Source of the DNA: Pseudomonas indica NBRC 103045 | GTDB lineage: Bacteria > Pseudomonadota > Gammaproteobacteria > Pseudomonadales > Pseudomonadaceae | Length of the DNA stretch: 64,000 nt | Direction of reading: 5' to 3' | Assembly (NCBI RefSeq): GCF_002091635.1 | Contig: NZ_BDAC01000020.1 | Span: 1-64,000 of the forward strand | Shown: positions 24,401 through 31,312 of the stretch, in pieces | Numbering within the stretch: the stretch's first letter is position 1 | Layout: each line of letters opens with the position of its first letter | Program-made: the position numbers and the translations under genes | Notes under the pieces: generated by a model | The model's input: the letters and a program-made list of their open reading frames with translations, nothing else | The model's database searches: none | Told to the model about the DNA's origin: nothing

Positions 24401-25791
24401 ACGGGCAGCCGGTCGGTGAAGGTCGCGTTGGTCGCGTCGTGGGTGCCGCGGTTGCCGATCCGCAGGCTGTAAGTGAACGCTTGCCCTGCCCTCACGGCAG
24501 TGGCGGAGGCACTCTTGGCGATAGACAGATCGACCAGGCGCGGTACGTTGCTGATCGTGCAATCCACCGTGTCGGCGAGTTGCAGCTCCAGGCTGGGCGG
24601 ATCGGCCGGATCGTAGGTGCCGCTCGGCAACGGCGTGGTAGAGCCCGTATTGGTGTTGACACAAGCGATGCTGCGATCGTACTGGCGCAGCGTCGAAGCA
24701 CTGCCGGGAGCCATCTCTTCGATCAGGCTCAGGGTGTTGCCGGGCATTACCTGGCCGCTGATATAGGGATAGTTGCCGGACGCGCTGCCGCTGGTGGTGC
24801 GGCTGGAAATGGTCGCGCCCACCACGTTCTCGATGCGGTAGACGAACTGGTCGGCCGGCTCCAGACGCCCGGCCGGCAGACGCTTGCGCAGGCGCGCACC
24901 ACCCCAGCGCAGCCCATAGGCAAAACCCTGGGACGCCATGGAATGGATCTGCCCGACGATGCTGAATGGCTGGCTGCCAGCCACGTCCTTACGGGTGGCC
25001 AGTACCACGGCATTCGCGTCGCTACGGGTTTCGCCGCGGAAACGCACGCAGTCGATGGCCCCTTCGCAGACCGAGGTCGGGCCGCCGTCCTCCGGCAACG
25101 ACAGCCGCGTCACCGCGCTTGCCGGCGCGTCGCCGAGAAACTCCACCGTCTGCCAGGCGGTACCGCCGGACACCACACCGAAGTCCAGACGTTCGCCACG
25201 GGTGAAACCGGGCAACCCGTTGCTGTTCAGGCGCTCGGCGTCCGCCACCACGATCTCGTAGGGCTCGATCACCTCGGCGCCGGCCGGGTTGAACAAGCGG
25301 ATGTTCGTCAGGGTGACCACGGTCCCATTGGCGCTGCCGTTGGTTTCCGTGTAGAGCGCCGCGGCATTCGGCGTCAGCAGGCGATAGAAGTCGGTGTCGC
25401 CGCTGAAGTTCGAGCCGGTCCATGTCGGTGCCTGGGAGACCTGCAGCGTCCCGCCGTTGCTCACCGCCATGTGCAGGCGCAGGGTGGAGCCGTCCGGCAG
25501 GGTGAACAGGTAGTCGTCGTTGTAGCCGGACGCGAGCAGTTGCCCGGCACTGCCGAACTGCAGCCAGCAGATTTCATCGGTGTGCTCGCCCCGGGAGTTG
25601 GGGTCGGACAAGCGGCATTCACCCAGTACTTCCGCCGATGCCTGAGGCACGTGCGACAGGGCGAGCATCAACGAAAACAGCCAGGCGAATCCCATCCGCC
25701 GCCTGGAGAACCACCGATCGAACGACCATCCGAATCTGCGCCGATGCGCCCTGCTGTTTCGCTGCACCACAAACCCTCGCATGTCGAGCAT
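21457..25791 (-). CDS. Giant DUF11 / Ig-like repeat protein with two OmpA-like domains
   Basis: The product has 1444 residues from the ATG at 25791; a frame from 25884 is also open. A signal segment (FAWLFSLMLALSHVPQASA) is followed by an N-terminal beta domain and a DUF11 unit (about 425-560). Three Ig-like repeats of about 90-100 residues follow, with a shared core of the type PAGxYxxxYRIC..NCxxAxxTV and FDNDSLN. A second DUF11-like unit comes next (ARLSKQASPQKVKIGDLVRY-like). Two tandem OmpA-type domains close the protein (GHAEQPALALRRAEAL; VIVGHADRRGSQAYNQALGLRRA). OmpA domains normally bind peptidoglycan, so this looks like a cell-wall-tethered envelope or surface protein working with the downstream barrel. 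Confidence 0.8.
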   Translation of the reverse strand: MLDMRGFVVQRNSRAHRRRFGWSFDRWFSRRRMGFAWLFSLMLALSHVPQASAEVLGECRLSDPNSRGEHTDEICWLQFGSAGQLLASGYNDDYLFTLPDGSTLRLHMAVSNGGTLQVSQAPTWTGSNFSGDTDFYRLLTPNAAALYTETNGSANGTVVTLTNIRLFNPAGAEVIEPYEIVVADAERLNSNGLPGFTRGERLDFGVVSGGTAWQTVEFLGDAPASAVTRLSLPEDGGPTSVCEGAIDCVRFRGETRSDANAVVLATRKDVAGSQPFSIVGQIHSMASQGFAYGLRWGGARLRKRLPAGRLEPADQFVYRIENVVGATISSRTTSGSASGNYPYISGQVMPGNTLSLIEEMAPGSASTLRQYDRSIACVNTNTGSTTPLPSGTYDPADPPSLELQLADTVDCTISNVPRLVDLSIAKSASATAVRAGQAFTYSLRIGNRGTHDATNATFTDRLPVGISGLSAAGVTCGSASGGAVCGDLGITISGDATSGFVLSGRIQSLPGTNSAGSAGSAVTVTVQATAPTSAGNITNNASVALSTDDSTVGEPTSRQDDNQSSVTVTVSEPTVDAVDDRYTPTRGETRAGNVFDNDSLNSRTVAPADVTATLVGDLPPELTFDPATGEVGVQPDSPAGSYSFVYRLCESASTVNCDEATVTVVVTALEITATDDTFVTGSGASGDPSLGNLFDNDSLNGTVADPSTVILSLVGTPPSPLLVDTQTGVVGINPGTPAGDYSVDYRICERAVPDNCATATITVRVAPPIIDALDDDYSTSTIEALTGGAVGNVLGNDSLNGIALAQGAVTLEQIGSSSPDVSLDPATGAIRVAASASPGTYTLDYRICDALNPSICDTARATVAVAGSMPVRLSKQASPQKVKIGDLVRYTLVAENTGSTDLAGVSLVDTPPAGFSYVDGSLAVSDRDGVAHLAGLDPLRVEGLSMAAGGRLTISYFLRVGAGVAARGEYVNSARLMLAGSVISNVARASVQREADPLFEDARVLGTVFLDRDGDGWQDSAKATGLKVHGGFAADAYVPGSTLVDRGDGPHPEPDASAPLLHGIVLGDLLGRRSPDESAGQRRITISQRLRSPTFTDDFELRSAEGTLLRMRADGSETVTREGDAARGLGTQDLRVTRHVAVTDGGEYWVTYEIVNAGVDEPGLPGVRLGTVEGLLVETDSRGRFHLEGLDVEHIGRGRNFIMKVDTATLPAGSHFVDGNPKVKRITQGMPVRFDFAVQAPEQPWHAPERVELELGEVVFAPGSAEIRPEYTPAIDTMVRILGEHQGGDVDVVGHAEQPALALRRAEALRDALFARVSPTVRERLGIRVRPETRSLLRLSGEQVRLGEVLFETDKAEVRPRYQALLDQLAQQWLARQAAGMGSRLVIVGHADRRGSQAYNQALGLRRAKALFAALAERLPPGERARLRVEVDHGSLDPVREGAL

Positions 25792-26163
25792 GTGATACCC
25801 GCCGCCCTGGGGGCTGGCCGGTATCGGTTGAGAATGCGAATGCGGGGCGAAAGAAAAGGGAGGCTGGAGTCCGATCGGACCCATGCGCCCTCGACCGCCA
25901 GCACTCGCTGTCAGGCGGGGCGCAAATTGTCAGAGGGGCTGAGGTGCCACTATCAGACGATCTTGATTTGGTAGTAAGGCGCAGCCAGCGAGGCTCGGAA
26001 AATTCTGATATTTCCGGGCAATTCAGTCGTCTTTATGGCGAATTGCTCCATTGCCGAAGCCAATGTGCCAGCCAGGTCGCTAGGGAAAATCCTAAGTCGC
26101 GCCCGGCCGGCGTCGACCAACAATTTGTCTGACCTGTGCACCAATACGCTTTTGTCGAAACGC
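25792..26163. other. Non-coding gap: promoter of the DUF11 operon and 3' end of gntR
   Basis: I see no gene here. The DUF11 operon promoter must lie in this span, as both flanking genes read leftward. No clear terminator for gntR is visible. Confidence 0.45.
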
Positions 26164-27183
26164 TCAGGCGCTGTCGCGCAGGACGACTTCGAACCCCACG
26201 TCGATCCGCCGTTGCGTGGGCGGCTCGCCGCGCATCAGGCCGAGCAGCATTTCCGCCGCCAGTTGCCCGATGCGGCCGCGTGCCGTACGCACGGTGGTCA
26301 GCGCCGGATGCACCCAGGCGGCGGCCGGCAGGTCGTTGAAGCCGGCGATGGCCAGCCGCTGCGGAACGGCGATCTCGAGCTGGCGCGCACGGAACAGTGC
26401 TCCCAGGGCCACGTCGTCGTTGTTGAAGAAGATCGCGTCGACCTGGGGATGCCGGGCCAACAGGCGATCCAGGAGATCGGCACCAAGGCCGATGGAGGAC
26501 AACTCCGACGTCAGCAGCTCCATATTCGGGTCGTGGCGCCCCTGCTCGCGCATGGCCTGGCGATAGCCTTCGGCACGCTGCAGGGTACGCGGGTCGAGCT
26601 GCGTCGCGGCGAAGGCGATGTGCCGATAACCCCGCTCGATGAGTGCACGGGTCATGGCCGCACCCGCCTCCACCTGGGAGAAGCCGACGCAGTAGTCGTC
26701 CTCGGTGTCGCTCAATTCCATCAGGGTGACGACGGGGCCCCGGCAACTGCCGAGGATTTCCCGGGCCGCGTCGCTGCGCTCGAAGCCGGTGACCAGCAAC
26801 CCGGCCGGCTGGTGCGCCAGGAAAGCCCGCAGCAGCCGCTCGTCCTCCTCGACGCGGTAGTGGCTGACGCCGATCATCATCTCGAAACCGGCCGGCATCA
26901 GGACCCGCTGGATGGCCTCGACGGTATCGACGAACACCGAGTTGGACAGCGACGGAATCACCACTGCCACCAGGTTCGACTTGGAACTGGCCAGCGCCCG
27001 TGCCGCCGGGTGCGGCACATAGCCGAGTGCCTTGACCGCCTTCATCACCTGCTCGCGCAACGCATCCGATACCCGCTCCGGCTGCGACAGCGCCCGCGAG
27101 GCGGACATCAGCGAACAACCGGCGGCCTGGGCCACATCGGACAGGGTGACACGTTCGGCGGAGCGGCGACGACGTTGGCTCAT
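26164..27183 (-). CDS. gntR: LacI-family repressor of gluconate genes, GntR-type
   Basis: The product has 339 residues. The N-terminal helix-turn-helix (VTLSDVAQAAGCSLMSASRALSQP, about 12-35) and hinge (VPHPAARALASSKSNLVAVVIPSLSN) are classic LacI family. A periplasmic-binding-protein-like effector domain follows (about 65-330; FNNDDVALGALF, IAGFNDLPAAAWVHPALTTVR). Pseudomonas GntR proteins of this family repress gluconate uptake and kinase genes and release DNA on binding gluconate or 6-phosphogluconate. It is the last gene in a run with a gluconokinase and TRAP transporter. TAGCGC (27215-27220) just upstream resembles the operator core seen before the gluconokinase gene. Confidence 0.88.
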   Translation of the reverse strand: MSQRRRRSAERVTLSDVAQAAGCSLMSASRALSQPERVSDALREQVMKAVKALGYVPHPAARALASSKSNLVAVVIPSLSNSVFVDTVEAIQRVLMPAGFEMMIGVSHYRVEEDERLLRAFLAHQPAGLLVTGFERSDAAREILGSCRGPVVTLMELSDTEDDYCVGFSQVEAGAAMTRALIERGYRHIAFAATQLDPRTLQRAEGYRQAMREQGRHDPNMELLTSELSSIGLGADLLDRLLARHPQVDAIFFNNDDVALGALFRARQLEIAVPQRLAIAGFNDLPAAAWVHPALTTVRTARGRIGQLAAEMLLGLMRGEPPTQRRIDVGFEVVLRDSA

Positions 27184-27232
27184 GACGGTTCCATGGCAAA
27201 AAGGCCCGCGATTCTAGCGCGACCGGCACACC

Positions 27233-27256
27233 GGCGGGCAGCGGTGGACGCCCGCC
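27233..27256 (-). terminator. Hairpin between the TRAP binding-protein gene and gntR
   Basis: GGCGGGC (27233-27239) pairs with GCCCGCC (27250-27256), about 27 bases after the binding-protein stop. It may separate gntR from the transporter message in part. Confidence 0.5.
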
Positions 27257-27283
27257 CCACCAAGGGCAGACGTCCATCGGGCA

Positions 27284-28297
27284 TCACTGCGGTGCTTTCT
27301 CCAGCTCGGCCTGGACCTGCTGGAACAGCTCCTGGCCCACGGTGTCGATCACCTTCTGGATCGCCGGCTGCGCCTGCTCGCGCATGCGCTGGACTTCCTC
27401 GGCACTGATCTCGTTGACCTGCATGCCTTTCTCCTTGAGTTGGGCCAGGGCCTTGGCCGCTTCCTCGCGGGTGTCCTGGCGCTCGAAGTCACGGGCCTTC
27501 TTCGCCGCCTCCATGAGGATGTCCTTCTCGGTCTGCGACAAGCCGTCCCACCAGCGCTTGGACACGGTGACGATCCACGGGCTGTACACGTGGTTGGTCA
27601 CGGTGAGGTACTTCTGCACCTCATAGAACTTCGACGAGAGGATGGTGTTGTAGGGGTTTTCCTGGCCATCCACGGCCTTGGTCTCCAGCGCGGTGAACAG
27701 CTCGGAGAACGGCAGCGGCACCGCGTTGGCGCCCATCCGGTTGAAGGTGTCGAGGAACACCGGGTTCTGCATCACGCGCAGCTTGATGCCCTGGAAGTCT
27801 TCCATCTTCGCGATCGGCCGCACGTTGTTGGTCATGTTGCGGAAGCCGTTTTCCCAATAGACCAGGCCGACCAGGCCCTTTTCTTCCAGCTTGTCCATGA
27901 TCTGCCGGCCGACCGGACCATCGAGCACGGCGTCGGCCTGCTTCTCGCTGCTGAACAGGAACGGCGTGTCCCACACCGCCATTTCCTTGGTGATGCCCAC
28001 CAGGGTGGCGGTGGAACCCACCATCATTTCCTGGGCGCCACCGATCAGCGCGTTCTGCATCTGGTCATCGGAACCCAGGCTGGCCGCGCCGAAGGTACGC
28101 ACCTTCAGCTTGCCGTCGGAGGCCTTGGCCACTTCCTCGGCGAACAGCTTGGCCGCCCTGCCCTGGTTACTGTTCTCGTTAAGGCCGTAGCCGAAGCGGA
28201 TCATGCGCGGACGGATGTCGTCGGCCTGCGCCGACAGGCTGGCGAGGGGGCTGAGCAGCACGGCGGCAGCCAGGGCAGCGATCAGTGAACGTCTCAT
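27284..28297 (-). CDS. TRAP transporter substrate-binding protein (DctP type), probably for gluconate
   Basis: The product has 337 residues from the ATG at 28297, with AAAGG upstream; a longer frame starts at 28393. A signal peptide ends near SLSAQA. The mature part follows the DctP fold (FAEEVAKASDGKLKVRTFGAASLG; VYWENGFRNMTNN; the family-typical IKLRVMQNPVFLDTFNRMGANAVPLPFSELFTAL region, whose Arg binds the ligand carboxylate; VDGQENPYNTI). These proteins deliver organic acids to the DctQM membrane subunits, encoded just upstream. Gluconate or a related sugar acid is inferred from the gluconokinase and gntR neighbours. Confidence 0.88.
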   Translation of the reverse strand: MRRSLIAALAAAVLLSPLASLSAQADDIRPRMIRFGYGLNENSNQGRAAKLFAEEVAKASDGKLKVRTFGAASLGSDDQMQNALIGGAQEMMVGSTATLVGITKEMAVWDTPFLFSSEKQADAVLDGPVGRQIMDKLEEKGLVGLVYWENGFRNMTNNVRPIAKMEDFQGIKLRVMQNPVFLDTFNRMGANAVPLPFSELFTALETKAVDGQENPYNTILSSKFYEVQKYLTVTNHVYSPWIVTVSKRWWDGLSQTEKDILMEAAKKARDFERQDTREEAAKALAQLKEKGMQVNEISAEEVQRMREQAQPAIQKVIDTVGQELFQQVQAELEKAPQ

Positions 28298-28365
28298 GGG
28301 GCGATACCTTTGTTGTTGTGAGATGAGGACGGGTTGGGCCTTGCCGGAGCAAAGCGAGGGTTTAC

Positions 28366-28385
28366 CCCGGCGCCGGAGCGCCGGG
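28366..28385 (-). terminator. Intercistronic hairpin between dctM and dctP
   Basis: CCCGGCG (28366-28372) pairs with CGCCGGG (28379-28385) in the 106-base space between the large permease gene and the binding-protein gene. Such hairpins often set the different subunit amounts of transporters. Confidence 0.5.
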
Positions 28386-28403
28386 CGGAACAAGCGATGG
28401 CGA

Positions 28404-29681
28404 TCAGCGCAGCCATGCCAGCGGCACCGTGACGATCTGCGGGAAGGCGATCAGCAACGCGACGATGGCCATGTACACCAGGAAGAACGGCATCACCCCA
28501 CGCACCAGCACCTCCATGCGCAGGCGGCCGATGCCGCCGACCACGTTGAGCACCGTACCCACCGGCGGGGTGATCAGGCCGATGGAGCCGATCAGCACGA
28601 ACATCACGCCGAAGTACACCGGGTCGACGCCGGCCTTGACCACGATGGGCGACAGCACCGGGGCGAGGATCAGGATGGTCGGGGTCAGGTCGAGCACCAT
28701 GCCCACCGCGATCATCAACACCATGATCGCCAGCACTAGCAGCTGCGGATGATTGGCCAGCGGGCCGAGCATGGCGCCGATCTCGTCCGGCAGTTGCGCC
28801 AGGGTCACCATATAGGCGGACACCGTGGCGGCAGCGCAGAGGAACATCACCGAGGCCGTGGTGCGGCTAGCGCGGGTCAGCGCCTCCACCAGGGTGGTCC
28901 AGTTCAGCTCGCGATAGAGCAAGGTGGACACCGCCAGCGCGTAGACCGCCGCCACCACCGCCGCCTCGGTCGGGGTGAAGATGCCGAAGCGCAGGCCGCC
29001 GACGATGATCACCGGCAGCATCAGCGCCGCCGCGCCGTCCACCAGCGCGCGCCGTCGTTCGGCGGCGCTGGCCTTGGGCGGGGTCGGCTCAGTGAAGCCA
29101 CGGGCGATCAGCGACCAGGCGATGATCAGGCCGACGCCCATGATCAGGCCAGGCACCAGGCCGGCCATGAACAACTGGCTGATCGAGGTGTTGGTCACCA
29201 CCCCGTAGATCACGAAGGGCATCGACGGCGGAATGATCGGCGCGATGATCCCGCCGGCCGCGACCAGGCCCGACGAGGCATGCAGCGGGTAGCCGCGCTG
29301 GCGCATCATCGGCAGCAGCAAGGTGGCCAGCGCCGCGGTGTCCGCCAGCGCCGAGCCGGACATGCTGGCCAGCAGCACGGCGGCGGCGATGGCGACGAAG
29401 CCCAGCCCGCCGCGCAAATGGCCGACATAGGCCTGGGCCATGGCGATGATCCGCCGGGAAATCCCGCCGGCATTCATCAGCTCGCCGGCCAGGATGAAGA
29501 ACGGCACGGCCAGCAGTGGGAAGCTGTCGGCACCGGCCAGCAGGTTCTGCGCCAGCAGTTGCACATCCCAGAAGTCCAGGTACCACATCAGCACCACGCC
29601 GGTGAGGATCAGGGCGAAGGCGATGGGCATCCCGAAGGCCATGAAACCCAGTAGTGAAGAAAGGAAGACGGCGACAGTCAT
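28404..29681 (-). CDS. TRAP transporter large permease subunit, DctM type
   Basis: The product has 425 residues, the standard DctM length, with about 12 hydrophobic segments. Family-typical stretches are visible: FGMPIAFALILTGVVLMW near the start, FPLLAVPFFILAGELMNAGGIS, LLASMSGSALADTAALATLL, AAGGIIAPIIPPSMPFVIYG, and GLITPPVGTVLNVV in the C-terminal part. DctM forms the sodium-driven translocation unit with DctQ in the inner membrane. It lies 48 bases after the GntK-DctQ fusion gene and before the binding protein. Confidence 0.92.
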   Translation of the reverse strand: MTVAVFLSSLLGFMAFGMPIAFALILTGVVLMWYLDFWDVQLLAQNLLAGADSFPLLAVPFFILAGELMNAGGISRRIIAMAQAYVGHLRGGLGFVAIAAAVLLASMSGSALADTAALATLLLPMMRQRGYPLHASSGLVAAGGIIAPIIPPSMPFVIYGVVTNTSISQLFMAGLVPGLIMGVGLIIAWSLIARGFTEPTPPKASAAERRRALVDGAAALMLPVIIVGGLRFGIFTPTEAAVVAAVYALAVSTLLYRELNWTTLVEALTRASRTTASVMFLCAAATVSAYMVTLAQLPDEIGAMLGPLANHPQLLVLAIMVLMIAVGMVLDLTPTILILAPVLSPIVVKAGVDPVYFGVMFVLIGSIGLITPPVGTVLNVVGGIGRLRMEVLVRGVMPFFLVYMAIVALLIAFPQIVTVPLAWLR

Positions 29682-29729
29682 CAGGTCCTCGTGGGCAATG
29701 CCCGATTCTTATTGGAGGTAAAGCGCGAC

Positions 29730-30878
29730 TCAGTCGGCCGTGACATTGGCCAGCGGGCTGGCCAGCTCTTCGGGACGGCGCCAGACGTTGACCAGTTGGA
29801 CCAGGGCCAGCAGCACCAGCACCGCCATGCAGGCCAGCACCGGGACCATCGCCAGCACCACCGGGTAGCCCACCACTGGGCTCGAATTGCTCCAGCCGAA
29901 CTGCACCTGGTTCCAGGCGCCGAGGGTCGACAAGGCACTGGCGATCGCCACCAGCAGCCAACTGGCGGAATCCACCAGGCGCCGCGCCAGATGCGGGAAG
30001 CGGTCGCGGATCATGCTGAAGCGCATCAGTTCGCCGCGCCGCATGCTCGATGCGACGCCGACGAACACCAGCCAGACGAAGGCCAGCCGCGACAGTTCCT
30101 CGGCCCCGGCCCAGCCGGTACCAAAGGCATAGCGCGCCACCACGTTGCCGAATACCACCACCACCATGAAGGCCATCAGTACCGCCATCATCCCGTCGGT
30201 GAGACGGTCGAACAGCCGCGCCACACCGCCGGTGTAGATGGGCTCGCCGGTCAACTGGGGTTGCACGCCGGGGATATGGTTAGCGCTATCACCGGATTGC
30301 GCGGAAAAACCCACGCGCTCCTGAATCGCCTCACCCACGGTGACGTGGCGCACCCAGGCACACACCTCGGCGACCACCGCCTGGCGGGCCTGGGAGGCAT
30401 CCACGCACAGCACGCCGGGCTCGCCTTCCGGCGACTCGAGGGTGGCGAACTGGCTGTCGACCAGGGAGGTCGGCATGAAGTGACCGGGACGGGCCCCAAC
30501 CCGTTGCAACGCGGTGGGGTGATCGATGCTCAAGTGGGCGAAACGCAAGCCGGGAACGGCTGCACGCAGACGGTCGCGGTAGGCGCGCTTGAGCGCCGAA
30601 CAGGCCAGCACGAAGCCTTCGCCAGACGCCAGCGCGGCCTGCATCTCGACGATCAGCGCGTCCAGCCAGTGGATGCGGTCTTCGTCGCCGAGGGGAATGC
30701 CGGCGCGCATGCGCTCGACGTTTTCGCGGGGGTGGAAATGATCGGCCTCGATATGCCGCCAGCCGAGTTCGGCGGCGACGGCCTGGCTGATGTCGCTCTT
30801 GCCGGAACCACTGACGCCCATCACCACCAGGGTGCGGCGTGCCGGCTCTTCGACGCGGGCAGGATGGACAGTAGACAT
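29730..30878 (-). CDS. Gluconokinase fused to TRAP small permease subunit (GntK-DctQ)
   Basis: The product has 382 residues from the ATG at 30878, with GGAG upstream. Residues about 15-180 are a GntK-type gluconokinase: P-loop GVSGSGKS (21-28), then EADHFHPRENVERMRAGIPLGDEDRIHWL and LACSALKRAYRDRLR. These enzymes phosphorylate gluconate to 6-phosphogluconate. After a linker, about 215-382 is a DctQ subunit with four transmembrane segments, containing NVVARYAFGTGWAGAEELSRLAFVW. The frame is continuous, with no stop or frameshift between domains. The fusion would tether the kinase to the transporter, so sugar acid could be phosphorylated on entry. It is the first gene of the operon. Confidence 0.9.
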   Translation of the reverse strand: MSTVHPARVEEPARRTLVVMGVSGSGKSDISQAVAAELGWRHIEADHFHPRENVERMRAGIPLGDEDRIHWLDALIVEMQAALASGEGFVLACSALKRAYRDRLRAAVPGLRFAHLSIDHPTALQRVGARPGHFMPTSLVDSQFATLESPEGEPGVLCVDASQARQAVVAEVCAWVRHVTVGEAIQERVGFSAQSGDSANHIPGVQPQLTGEPIYTGGVARLFDRLTDGMMAVLMAFMVVVVFGNVVARYAFGTGWAGAEELSRLAFVWLVFVGVASSMRRGELMRFSMIRDRFPHLARRLVDSASWLLVAIASALSTLGAWNQVQFGWSNSSPVVGYPVVLAMVPVLACMAVLVLLALVQLVNVWRRPEELASPLANVTAD

Positions 30879-30931
30879 GCGCTCTCCAGGGACCCCATCG
30901 GTGTGAGGTCGTTCATTGTTTGGCGCGATGG

Positions 30932-30939
30932 TAGCGCTA
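30932..30939. promoter_or_regulatory. Putative GntR operator TAGCGCTA before gntK-dctQ
   Basis: The palindrome TAGCGCTA lies 53 bases upstream of the fusion-gene start. TAGCGCT is the core I recall for the Pseudomonas GntR operator. A related TAGCGC lies before gntR itself at 27215-27220. Confidence 0.5.
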
Positions 30940-31262
30940 ACAATTCTATCCGGCAAGCCAGCGAAAAGAGAGGTTTGGAAAAAGACGACGAATGAAATAC
31001 CCACCCGCCAGCCCACAGGGGTAGCTCGAAAGGTGGCTGCAGAGTGGATTTATCGGCGAGTGAAAGGCATGCGCTCATACCGCGTCGGGCGTGTGAGCCG
31101 ATGCCCACAACGATCCGTAGAGCGAGCTCTGCTCGCGAAGCAGAATATCGCCGAACGCACGAATAGCCAGCAGAGCTGGCTCGAAGAGCGCGCCTGCTCT
31201 GGGGCGTGTGACTGGCGGGATAGAAGAAAAGCAAATCCGCGGTCATCGATACAACCGCGGAT
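30940..31262. other. Intergenic gap with degenerate interspersed repeat
   Basis: No gene is supported. Positions about 31115-31165 carry GAGCGAGCTCTGCTCGCGAAGC and relatives, a degenerate member of the repeat family found intact at 47836-47898. AGCCAGCAGAGCTGGCT follows at about 31167. Confidence 0.5.
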
Positions 31263-31303
31263 AAAAACCGCTCGACAACGCGGAGAACGCGTTGCCGAGC
31301 GGG
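31263..31303 (-). terminator. Rho-independent terminator of the ricin-lectin gene
   Basis: A 15-bp stem with one mismatch (31268-31282 with 31288-31302, loop GAGAA) is followed on the minus strand by five T residues (31263-31267). It starts about 10 bases past the stop of the 31313-32989 gene. Confidence 0.85.
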
Positions 31304-31312
31304 CGAAGTCAA

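Noticed and set aside
24439-25974. 511-residue plus-strand frame opposite the DUF11 gene
   Set aside because: Low-complexity Arg/Gly/His/Gln-rich shadow of a clearly real gene.
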